Below are positions 5,790 to 11,957 of a DNA stretch of 30,499 nt, one piece after another. Source of the DNA: a virus. Under the pieces are notes generated by a model. It was not told the origin of the DNA and did no database searches. It worked only from the letters and a program-made list of their open reading frames with translations. Position 1 is the stretch's first letter, and each line of letters begins with the position of its first letter. Where the stretch lies: the IMG/VR virus record IMGVR_UViG_3300025101_000113, positions 1-30,499 of that record. The stretch is one strand, 5' to 3'. The translations under genes were made by a program, and so were the position numbers.

Positions 5790-5918
5790 CTATTGTTTCT
5801 TAGGTCTACCTCTTTTGCTTTTCTTGGGAATCACTTTATCTTTACACTCACATAGTTTACCCACTAATCTTTTTTTTATTCTACTAAATAGGTTTTTTAT
5901 TTTGTTTATAATTAACAT
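5790..5918 (-). CDS. Small basic AT-hook-like protein, 42 aa
   Basis: I found this by hand translation. It starts MLIINKIKNLFSRIKKRLVG, has a CEC pair in the middle and ends PKKSKRGRPKKQ. The KRGRPKK core (about residues 35-41) is an AT-hook, a motif that binds the minor groove of AT-rich DNA. AAGGAG lies 9 bases before the ATG at 5918 and only 3 bases before an alternative ATG at 5924. The start overlaps the end of the preceding basic gene. It is the last gene of the late transcript. A DNA-packaging or host-nucleoid role is possible but inferred. Confidence 0.65.
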   Translation of the reverse strand: MLIINKIKNLFSRIKKRLVGKLCECKDKVIPKKSKRGRPKKQ

Positions 5919-6187
5919 TTCCATCTTCTCCTTGCTTGTCTCAATCTAGAGTTAGGGTTCTTTGCTGCCTTCGGAAACTTCTTCATCTGTCCTGCACTTC
6001 TAGCACAATATGACTTTCTTCTTTTAGCTGCTGCACTACCTTTTTTTACTTTGCCAGTAACAGCAGTTTTTAGTTTAGATCCGGGGTTCTCTCTTCTGTA
6101 TCTAGCTACACCTGCTTTGGTCATACCTGCACCAGACTTAGTAGATCGAAAATACTTTTTAGTTTTGGGTGGTTGCTTATCAGCCAT
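5912..6187 (-). CDS. Small basic phage protein ending RRRWKC, 91 aa
   Basis: This very basic protein contains GAGMTKAGVARYRRENPGSK (residues 19-38), LKTAVTGKVKKG, an RRKSYCARSAGQMKK motif and the terminal RRRWKC. This is a recognisable family of small phage proteins (I believe DUF6321, from memory) that often sits in groups of tiny genes in marine phages. The two invariant-looking Cys residues (one in SYCARS, one at the C-terminus) might bind metal or form a disulfide. The start codon overlaps the previous stop (TAATGG). Function is unknown. Confidence 0.8.
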   Translation of the reverse strand: MADKQPPKTKKYFRSTKSGAGMTKAGVARYRRENPGSKLKTAVTGKVKKGSAAAKRRKSYCARSAGQMKKFPKAAKNPNSRLRQARRRWKC

Positions 6188-6432
6188 TATACTCTCCTGT
6201 ATTTAGCTGTCTTTTTAGCAATACGTTTAGGTTGCTTACTAACTTGCTTGCCTGCTTTCTTTGCTTTACGTTTTGCCCTAGTGGTTGCAGCATACTCTGC
6301 TGGGGTAAGGGCTTTGATTGCAGCGGATGGTAAATATCTTTCACCAGTAACAGATGACTTCTTACCTGATTTAGTACGCCACTTTTGCTTACCCCAAGCT
6401 TTAAGACTTCTCTGTGATTTTGCTAATGCCAT
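6187..6432 (-). CDS. Small basic phage protein, 81 aa
   Basis: It begins MALAKSQRSLKAWGKQKWR, continues with TKSGKKSSVTGERYLPSAAI and ALTPAEYAATTRAKR, and ends with a basic KQPKRIAKKTAKYRRV tail. The same pattern is widespread in marine and cyanobacterial phages as a hypothetical protein; I do not know a proven function. It has no membrane segment and is strongly positive along its whole length. Its stop codon overlaps the start of the next gene and its start overlaps the previous stop, each by one base. Confidence 0.8.
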   Translation of the reverse strand: MALAKSQRSLKAWGKQKWRTKSGKKSSVTGERYLPSAAIKALTPAEYAATTRAKRKAKKAGKQVSKQPKRIAKKTAKYRRV

Positions 6433-6623
6433 TACTTATACCCTCCGCCTTTTTTTTTATAAAGACGTGCTAAAGCTTGAGCTTTACGAGCACTCCATTG
6501 TCCAGCTTTTGTTCCATAAGAATTACTAGCTTTGATTTGATTAAACAATCTTTTTCTCATAGTAGGTTTGGTATAATTACCAGCAGCATTAACTTTTGAT
6601 TTAGACTTTTTTCTTACCGCCAT
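6432..6623 (-). CDS. Small basic phage protein, 63 aa
   Basis: It starts MAVRKKSKSKVNAAGNYTKP and carries the motif GQWSARKAQALARLYKKKGG, ending GGGYK. This family ('KSKVNaaGNYTKPtmRk...WSARKAQ.LA..YK..GGGY') accompanies the two proteins above in many marine phages. Function is unknown. Its first 23 bases overlap the end of the preceding gene. The high Lys/Arg content suggests DNA or RNA contact. Confidence 0.8.
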   Translation of the reverse strand: MAVRKKSKSKVNAAGNYTKPTMRKRLFNQIKASNSYGTKAGQWSARKAQALARLYKKKGGGYK

Positions 6624-6738
6624 TTTTCATTCCCTTTTTTCTTTTAAGTTTTGCAAAGTCTGCACCTGTAATTTTATTTCTAGGACTAGCAACTCTTGCT
6701 AACTTTTTTTGTTTAGAACTGTATTTGGTAAATGGCAT
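6601..6738 (-). CDS. Small basic phage protein, 45 aa
   Basis: I found this by hand translation. It starts MPFTKYSSKQKKLARVASPR, followed by NKITGADFAKLKRKKG and a Lys-rich end. The 'PP/SPR.KITGADF.KLR/KRKK' pattern is a familiar tiny phage protein without known function. Its ATG overlaps the stop of the previous gene (TAATG) and its end overlaps the next gene by 23 bases, which is compelling for a real gene. Confidence 0.75.
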   Translation of the reverse strand: MPFTKYSSKQKKLARVASPRNKITGADFAKLKRKKGMKNGGKKKV

Positions 6739-6893
6739 TATTTCCCCACTTTCTTCATTGCAATTTTATGTGATTGAGTAAAAGTTTTACCACCTCGCAT
6801 CAGCTTACGCATCTCTGTCATGTGTTTTGCAGTATGATGTTTGCTATGTTTTTTGAGTGTGGTTTTCTGTCTATCTGTAAGTTGTTTCTTCAT
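6738..6893 (-). CDS. Small basic phage protein, 51 aa
   Basis: I found this by hand translation. It starts MKKQLTDRQKTTLKKHSKHH and continues TAKHMTEMRKLMRGGKTFTQ, ending KIAMKKVGK. It is His- and Lys-rich and helical. 'LTdrQk.tLkkHs.HHtakHM..M...M..GktFt.aH..AMkkvGk' is a recurring pattern in marine phage genomes; the function is unknown. The His-rich stretch might bind metal. Start and stop overlap its neighbours (TAATG at both ends). Confidence 0.75.
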   Translation of the reverse strand: MKKQLTDRQKTTLKKHSKHHTAKHMTEMRKLMRGGKTFTQSHKIAMKKVGK

Positions 6894-7012
6894 TAATACA
6901 TAGACCTTTTATTTTTACCTGCTTTCATTTTCATCTTTTTTGTTCCTGCTTTTTTCATAGCAGTTTTTTTATTTTTTTTCATTCCTGTTTTTTTCTTCAT
7001 GTAACCCGGCAT
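6893..7012 (-). CDS. Tiny Lys/Met-rich protein, 39 aa
   Basis: I found this by hand translation. MPGYMKKKTGMKKNKKTAMK is followed by a repeat-like MKKAGTKKMKMKAGKNKRSMY. More than a third of the residues are Lys, with regularly spaced Met. It starts 2 bases after the lysozyme stop codon and its own stop overlaps the next start. Low complexity makes the call less certain, but the coupling on both sides fits the pattern of the cluster. Confidence 0.6.
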   Translation of the reverse strand: MPGYMKKKTGMKKNKKTAMKKAGTKKMKMKAGKNKRSMY

Positions 7013-7014
7013 AT

Positions 7015-7461
7015 TTATTCTCCTTTTGCATAAGATTGAAAAACATCAGCAACTCTTTTGGCTCTATTTGGAGTTTGCTGATTCCACTTTGAATTAAGAC
7101 ACTCTGCTGCTGCCATACCATACCTTCCATGCTCAATATGATCTAGTGTCTTTTTAAACTGTAACAGTTTAGGAACTCCTAACTGGTACGCCATGTTTGC
7201 TAATGCTATCTTAATTGATTCTGGTTGATCCTTGTACCAAGGTATTCTGTTGTATAATTCTACAAGCATTGTATCGACAGTTGTTCTTAACAACATCTCT
7301 GCCTGCACATCTGTCAAGCCACCTCCGGGAACTTCTGGATCTATAAGTAATCCATATCCGATTGTAAGCTTACCTTCACTACATTTGTAGGGAATATGTT
7401 TACCATCTTTTTTTTTCGTACCCTCTTCTATCTTAATAACTTCTAACAATTCTTTATTCAT
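7015..7461 (-). CDS. Endolysin, T4-type lysozyme (glycoside hydrolase 24)
   Basis: This 148-residue muramidase cleaves peptidoglycan at lysis. The ATG at 7461 has GGAGC at the right distance; the frame is open a little further to a TTG. The N-terminal motif KIEEG supplies the catalytic Glu (E13), SEGKLTIGYG (28-37) matches the T4 TIGIG loop, and SKWNQQTPNRAKRVADVF is almost the T4 lysozyme QTPNRAKRV motif. The position of the T4 catalytic Asp (D20) is a Cys here (C27 in YKCSEGKLTIGYG), a variant seen in many phage endolysins. There is also a short Lys-rich insertion between E13 and C27. No signal peptide is visible, so release should need the holin encoded just upstream. Confidence 0.93.
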   Translation of the reverse strand: MNKELLEVIKIEEGTKKKDGKHIPYKCSEGKLTIGYGLLIDPEVPGGGLTDVQAEMLLRTTVDTMLVELYNRIPWYKDQPESIKIALANMAYQLGVPKLLQFKKTLDHIEHGRYGMAAAECLNSKWNQQTPNRAKRVADVFQSYAKGE

Positions 7462-7471
7462 GATTGCTCCT

Positions 7472-7846
7472 TTATTTTTTACCAATGAACTTTGTCATAG
7501 ACTTCAGTCCAAAACTAGCTCCTATACTTGCTAGTATACCCCAAGATAGCCAATCAGGGCAATCCTCTCTTAAAAATTTAAATCCATTCTCTATGTAAGG
7601 TTGAGCTGCTGGTATAAAACAAGCAACTATTAATAATATAAATGTAACTGTCCACAACTCATCTTTAATACTATCCTTACTAGCATCCATTGCAGCAGCT
7701 TCCCAGTCTCCATCTTGTTGAACTTTTTTTGTTGCAGCTTCTATCTTTGCAACTGCTAGTTTTTGTTTTGCTTTTGCTTTCTCTGCTCTGTTCTTTAAAA
7801 ATGTTGTGGCAATATTTCCTATTGGCCCTAGTAATGCTTGTAACAT
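7472..7846 (-). CDS. Holin of the GTA 3TM type
   Basis: This 124-residue protein has an Ala/Lys-rich coiled N-terminal half (residues 18-45), then a KDEL/W element and two clear hydrophobic segments (about 65-85, TVTFILLIVACFIPAA, and about 97-115, WLSWGILASIGASFGLKS), with a weaker hydrophobic N-terminus as a possible third. The 'W...kDe.w........P.......P.wl......i..sfG.k' layout resembles the holin family described in gene transfer agents (PF11351, from memory). It would form the membrane lesion that lets the endolysin out. The ribosome-binding site is the run of GAG GAG GAA codons that ends the upstream gene, and start and stop overlap as TAATG. Confidence 0.75.
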   Translation of the reverse strand: MLQALLGPIGNIATTFLKNRAEKAKAKQKLAVAKIEAATKKVQQDGDWEAAAMDASKDSIKDELWTVTFILLIVACFIPAAQPYIENGFKFLREDCPDWLSWGILASIGASFGLKSMTKFIGKK

Positions 7847-8472
7847 TATTCCTCCTCTACAATTATAGTTGTGTCATCAATGTGTTTTTTATCTTGCTCT
7901 CTTTTATTTTCAGCTACCCCCGGCCCTTCATTAACGCACAAGAAATAATAGTGTGTTGCTAAATCTGGATGAAAGATTGTGCAGTCATGCGACCTTACAC
8001 TTTTAATAGTTAATAAATAAGCAACAAATAAATAAAAAATATATATAGCTATAAGACCAAAGACACCTATAAAAGAGTATTCCATAAGCTTTCTTCTTTT
8101 TTCTTGCTGCTTATATATCATTTCTTGTCTTTCTTTTCGTATCTTTGCCTGCATCTGCAATAACTCTTGCCACGCATTAGGGCCATGAGTAAACCCAATA
8201 TACTCCCTTAGCTCTTTTTCCATAGCAGCAGCTTTCTTCTTTGCAGCAAAAGCATTTAATGCTTCTTCCTCTACACTTGCTCCTACAAATATCTTTTTAA
8301 AGATAGGTGGATTTTTAGCTTGCTTCTCTGCTTGGTTAATATCGGAAACAGCACCCATCCATTTACCCATATCTCCATACATAGAATCCAAATCTCTACC
8401 AACTTCAAACCCTTTTTTTATTGTATTAAATGCAGCAGTGGCAATGCCCAATGCTGATATTGGATCTATCAT
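7846..8472 (-). CDS. Membrane-anchored hypothetical phage protein, 208 aa
   Basis: The N-terminus (MIDPISALGIATAAFNTIKK, then MYGDMGKWMGAVSDI) matches a hypothetical protein common in marine podoviruses. Residues 65-128 are a charged coiled helix (EEEALNAFAAKKKAAAMEKE; ending KQQEKRRKLME). One membrane helix follows at about 132-155 (FIGVFGLIAIYIFYLFVAYL). The 50-residue C-terminal part has two Cys (C164, C179) and an acidic end, and would be periplasmic if the basic side is inside. The neighbours suggest lysis or late membrane function, possibly spanin-like, but I cannot assign it. Confidence 0.75.
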   Translation of the reverse strand: MIDPISALGIATAAFNTIKKGFEVGRDLDSMYGDMGKWMGAVSDINQAEKQAKNPPIFKKIFVGASVEEEALNAFAAKKKAAAMEKELREYIGFTHGPNAWQELLQMQAKIRKERQEMIYKQQEKRRKLMEYSFIGVFGLIAIYIFYLFVAYLLTIKSVRSHDCTIFHPDLATHYYFLCVNEGPGVAENKREQDKKHIDDTTIIVEEE

Positions 8473-8498
8473 TTTATGCCTATAATGTGTAAAATTAC

Positions 8499-8516
8499 GA
8501 GCCGTTTAAATGGCTC
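8499..8516 (-). other. Hairpin in the 78-base gap of the lysis region
   Basis: GAGCC and GGCTC form a 5-base stem, extendable by a G-T pair, around TTTAAA. On the minus strand it is followed only by GTAATTTTA, a poor T-run, so it is at best a weak terminator or attenuator, or an mRNA-stabilising hairpin. Confidence 0.3.
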
Positions 8517-8550
8517 AGGATGAATCTCGAGGTAGTTTAGTACCCCCTTT

Positions 8551-8802
8551 TTAATTTTTAATTTTAAGGTTATCTATCTTTTCGTTCAATGTTTTTAACT
8601 GATCTAGTATTTGCTTTATGTCTTGATGAAAGTCTTGCTTCATGTCCTTCATCTCTATTTTGGTTGCGTAACTTTCTCTTGTGTTTACTAATCTCTCTTG
8701 CAATTCTTGTACTTTTCGTACCAGAGTAGTGAACATATAAGAGAGCATCCCTATAATAACTGACAATAATCCACTCCATATAAATATCGGCTCAACTGTC
8801 AT
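8551..8802 (-). CDS. Small membrane/coiled-coil protein (XhlA-like layout), 83 aa
   Basis: An N-terminal membrane segment (about residues 6-28, FIWSGLLSVIIGMLSYMFTT) is followed by a long heptad-like helix (VRKVQELQERLVN and DIKQILDQLKTLNEKIDNLK). This layout is shared by hemolysin XhlA-type and other small holin-associated phage proteins; I do not assign a family. Its start overlaps the end of the upstream gene by 4 bases. After it comes a 78-base gap before the next gene. Confidence 0.7.
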   Translation of the reverse strand: MTVEPIFIWSGLLSVIIGMLSYMFTTLVRKVQELQERLVNTRESYATKIEMKDMKQDFHQDIKQILDQLKTLNEKIDNLKIKN

Positions 8803-9434
8803 CTGTAATAACTCTTAATATCATAGTCATCCGGCCAATCGTTTACCTTAGCAATAGTTTTTAATGTGCCATCTTCGTTATACTCATCAGTATGGATTGC
8901 AATAAACTTGGTCATTGAATTGCACGCATCTATTGCATCGCATATTGATTTGTGCGAAGTTCTAACACTAGTCATGAAGGTTGTTACTTCCGAAGGTATT
9001 GCAACATCTGCTGTAATCTTTCTCTCTACTAACCAACTAAATCTACTTAGCATACTATAAGCTGTTGTATCTGCTTTTTTTTTCGCTAGAGTTCGCAGCC
9101 CCGGAGTTACAATTTGATTGCCTTTTTCATCAAGCATTTTAGATCCATCTTCATTGACTTCATTCGTATCAGTAAGAGATTTGTTTTTTGCTTTTGTAAT
9201 TGTACCAACTACAGAGTTACCATCACTTGCAATCGCATAGGTTTCATTGTTAGATATGTAATACCTATTATCAAGTTTAGTTCCCGGAGTAACTGGCAGT
9301 ATTCCTACAGCTTTTTTTTCAGCAGCAGTCCATGCAGTAAAGATTTGTCTTGGATGCTTTACTCCATCTATCACCATTGGTTTAGGAAACTTAAAAATTT
9401 CCTCTATTTTATTATTCTTTATTAAAGCCCACAT
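8799..9434 (-). CDS. Tail-fibre-associated protein, 211 aa
   Basis: It begins MWALIKNNKIEEIFKFPKPM and has a segment PRQIFTAWTAAEKKAVGILPV followed by a domain that ends WPDDYDIKSYYR. Proteins with this 'MWALvk.g.v..i...P......G..hp..if..Ws..Ekka.GI' opening are found directly after tail fibre genes in marine podoviruses. The central region SLTDTNEVNEDGSKMLDEKG looks like a flexible loop and the second half is helical. It may be a fibre assembly chaperone or minor appendage protein. The ribosome-binding site TAGGAGGTGA is strong, suggesting high expression. Confidence 0.65.
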   Translation of the reverse strand: MWALIKNNKIEEIFKFPKPMVIDGVKHPRQIFTAWTAAEKKAVGILPVTPGTKLDNRYYISNNETYAIASDGNSVVGTITKAKNKSLTDTNEVNEDGSKMLDEKGNQIVTPGLRTLAKKKADTTAYSMLSRFSWLVERKITADVAIPSEVTTFMTSVRTSHKSICDAIDACNSMTKFIAIHTDEYNEDGTLKTIAKVNDWPDDYDIKSYYR

Positions 9435-9456
9435 ATTATTTCACCTCCTAAAATTA

Positions 9457-11199
9457 TCAAAATGTATTTCCGTACTTTGTCGGCACATCTGCCCATGCCA
9501 TGTAGATAAAATCGCCACCACTTTCATTTAAATATTGATTTGAACTACGAATTTTAAAACCATTAGATAAAAAATCAATAGGTTGATTTGCTGTATCTTC
9601 ATACCCATCATCATTCCATCTTACAATAGCATCATTTGGATTAAATGTATGTCTTGCAGTATCATATACTCTCCACCCTCCTGAACTACTTGTTCTTTTT
9701 ACTACTAAAAGTCTTGGTCTAAATCCTGTATATATGTATGGCCCATCAGCATTACCATTTCCTACATAGTGTGAAAACTTTTGCATACCTTCTACATTTG
9801 CCCAGAAATAACCTACATAACTATCAGATGAAGTATTAACTTGACCATAAGCTGTAAGTGTTAAAAAATCAGTTCCCGGTGCTGCTGAAAAATGCCCATT
9901 TACACCTTGATTTGAATACCAACTAGTATCACTTAATAACTCACCAAAAGAATCATAATCACCATCATTAAATCCTTGATGCCAAACACCAATAGCAGCT
10001 GTAGCATTTAATTTTTTAATAAATGTCATAGCAGGTTTAACTCCAAGTCCATGTGCTATTGTACTTCCTGAAGAACCATTACCAGTCCATGTAGCTATAG
10101 TAAATTTAGAAGCACTATTTGTTGACCTACTAACTGTTATATCTCCTGAATCATCTGAACTAGCTGTACCTCCAGCTTTCCAACACCATGCAACATATTC
10201 TTTACTACTTCCATTAGAAGCAGTTTGATTATTAGTACCTACTGTAAAACCATCTGAATCAAACGAAACTAAATCTTGTGTTGAAGTACTTGTTGCTTCT
10301 GCATTGTTTCTTTGACTGTAAATAACTTTAGAACGACCTCTAACAGTATCTACTAAACTATTAGAATATGCTGAATCTGGTGAACTTCTTTGTTTAATCC
10401 AGACGAGGTCTGGGGAAAAGCCTAAATTGCTTATTGCATTACTGGTTGAACCATCTCCAGTATAAAGAACTGCATTAAAATTTTTACTAGGATAATTATC
10501 GCTAGTCTGTGCAGGGTCTATGTCATCTGATACAGCCATATTACCTGTGCAAAGAGCTAAGAATCCTGTTGGGGGTGCATAGGCAAAATCACCAAATCCA
10601 TTTTCATCTGCATTACCACCTGCTGTTTCATTTCCATTAAATGTAGAATCTTGACCCCAGTTCCAAGTATGGTCTAATCTATTTACATCTCCTGACCAAC
10701 CACCCCAAGTAATATCCATATTTTCAAACATAGTAGAAGAACCTTGAAATATAAAACCAGTTCCATTAGCAGGGTCTCCAGAGTTTCTCCAAGTACCATC
10801 AACACCAACCCACCATTTATAAGTTGCAGGGTCATATGCAAACATAACAATATCACCTGCTGATACTGTACCACCTATATTTGCTATGCTTACAGATTGA
10901 CTAGTTTCGCCTGTATAATGATATAATTTTCCAGACTGATAACTTGCTTGAAATACAACAGAATCATGTACTTGACCCTGTGCTTGCATACCTCTTAATC
11001 CTATAACTCCTCCATAACCACCTAAACTATCTACTCTAAATTCACAATATGTTTTTACTGTCATAGCCATATTTGCAATCCATCCATCACCCCCAACATC
11101 ATCATATGTAAGATTTCCATTAGAATAATTACCTCTATTCATTCTTGAATCATATTCTGTTAAAGGATTTAACGTACAAAAATTTCCACTACTTGCCAT
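9457..11199 (-). CDS. Tail appendage protein: SPRY-like domain plus lectin-like repeats, 580 aa
   Basis: Residues 25-215 resemble a SPRY/concanavalin-like domain (YCEFRVDSLG, then GDIVMFAYDPATYKWWVGVD, then a NWGQDSTFNG motif and FAYAPPTGFLALCTGN). Three divergent repeats follow, starting near 241 (YTGDGSTSNAISNLGFSPDL), 365 (WTGNGSSGSTIAHGLGVKPA) and 471 (YVGNGNADGPYIYTGFRPRL), each 'Y.GnG.....I..lGF.P.lv.iK'. This is a known pattern of marine phage appendage proteins, probably for cell-surface binding. It has its own start, with GGGAG 10 bases upstream in the last codons of the previous gene. Its N-terminal NFCTLNPL normally continues directly from the LamG-type domain that here ends the previous gene, so the pair looks like one gene split in two. 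Confidence 0.75.
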   Translation of the reverse strand: MASSGNFCTLNPLTEYDSRMNRGNYSNGNLTYDDVGGDGWIANMAMTVKTYCEFRVDSLGGYGGVIGLRGMQAQGQVHDSVVFQASYQSGKLYHYTGETSQSVSIANIGGTVSAGDIVMFAYDPATYKWWVGVDGTWRNSGDPANGTGFIFQGSSTMFENMDITWGGWSGDVNRLDHTWNWGQDSTFNGNETAGGNADENGFGDFAYAPPTGFLALCTGNMAVSDDIDPAQTSDNYPSKNFNAVLYTGDGSTSNAISNLGFSPDLVWIKQRSSPDSAYSNSLVDTVRGRSKVIYSQRNNAEATSTSTQDLVSFDSDGFTVGTNNQTASNGSSKEYVAWCWKAGGTASSDDSGDITVSRSTNSASKFTIATWTGNGSSGSTIAHGLGVKPAMTFIKKLNATAAIGVWHQGFNDGDYDSFGELLSDTSWYSNQGVNGHFSAAPGTDFLTLTAYGQVNTSSDSYVGYFWANVEGMQKFSHYVGNGNADGPYIYTGFRPRLLVVKRTSSSGGWRVYDTARHTFNPNDAIVRWNDDGYEDTANQPIDFLSNGFKIRSSNQYLNESGGDFIYMAWADVPTKYGNTF

Positions 11200-11204
11200 A
11201 TTAA

Positions 11205-11957
11205 TTAACTCCCAAATGTTGGACTATCAAGAACTTGATGGTCTGCACCCATGTTCACAACATTCCAATCGTTATTGTTTCCACTTGAATCATTACCAAG
11301 GTCACTTGAATTTTCAAATTTAAGATGCCACCCTTGACTACCAAATGTAACAGAACTTGAAAAGTCTTTTGGTATCCAAACACCATTTTTACTTTCAGCA
11401 AAGGTTGTAGGATTATATGCTGTACCATCTATAAAAACTACTTCTGCCATATAGCCATCAAAAGAACTTGATGTACTAGGACTGTTTCTAGCTCCTAATG
11501 TATGTTTTACATTATTATTAATAGCAACATCTCCTGAAACACTTGATGTAGATACTTCTATTCCATTTACATATTGATAAGAAGTTCCACCAGTTAATTT
11601 CCATACTAAGTGCATCCAACCAGAAGTATCACGATATACACCACTACTAACATTATAATTAATTTCAGCAGATGAACTTCTAAATTTATCTTCATAAAAA
11701 TATGCTCTAAATCTTGAACTTTGATGTCCACTAGTACCTGCATTTAATAGCATAACATCTGCATTACCAGGATTAATTGTTTTTTTAACCCATGCACTCC
11801 AAGTCCATACTTGTCTGTTACCTGCACTACCTGGTGTAAAGTTCATACTACTTGGTGTTGCTCTATCAAATCTAGCTGACTGTTCTATCTGATGGTCATA
11901 AAAATCAGCAACAGCAGCCGCACTAGGTATTGCATTACTGTTTTGTAAAATACCCAT
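11205..11957 (-). CDS. LamG/concanavalin-like tail appendage protein, 250 aa
   Basis: After an N-terminal peptide (IPSAAAVADFYDHQIEQSAR) comes a LamG-like jelly roll: 'SARFDRATPSSMNFTPGSAG', a strand WTWSAWVKKT, then GWMHLVWKLTGGTSYQYVNG and FDGYMAEVVFIDGTAYNPTT, ending GWHLKFENSSDLGNDSSGNN. LamG-type domains bind sugars or proteins, so this is probably a receptor-binding or adapter part of the tail. It ends HQVLDSPTFGS; in related phages this point leads straight into 'NNFATLNPL', which here lies just past the stop in another frame. It overlaps the stop of the large fibre gene by one base. Confidence 0.75.
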   Translation of the reverse strand: MGILQNSNAIPSAAAVADFYDHQIEQSARFDRATPSSMNFTPGSAGNRQVWTWSAWVKKTINPGNADVMLLNAGTSGHQSSRFRAYFYEDKFRSSSAEINYNVSSGVYRDTSGWMHLVWKLTGGTSYQYVNGIEVSTSSVSGDVAINNNVKHTLGARNSPSTSSSFDGYMAEVVFIDGTAYNPTTFAESKNGVWIPKDFSSSVTFGSQGWHLKFENSSDLGNDSSGNNNDWNVVNMGADHQVLDSPTFGS

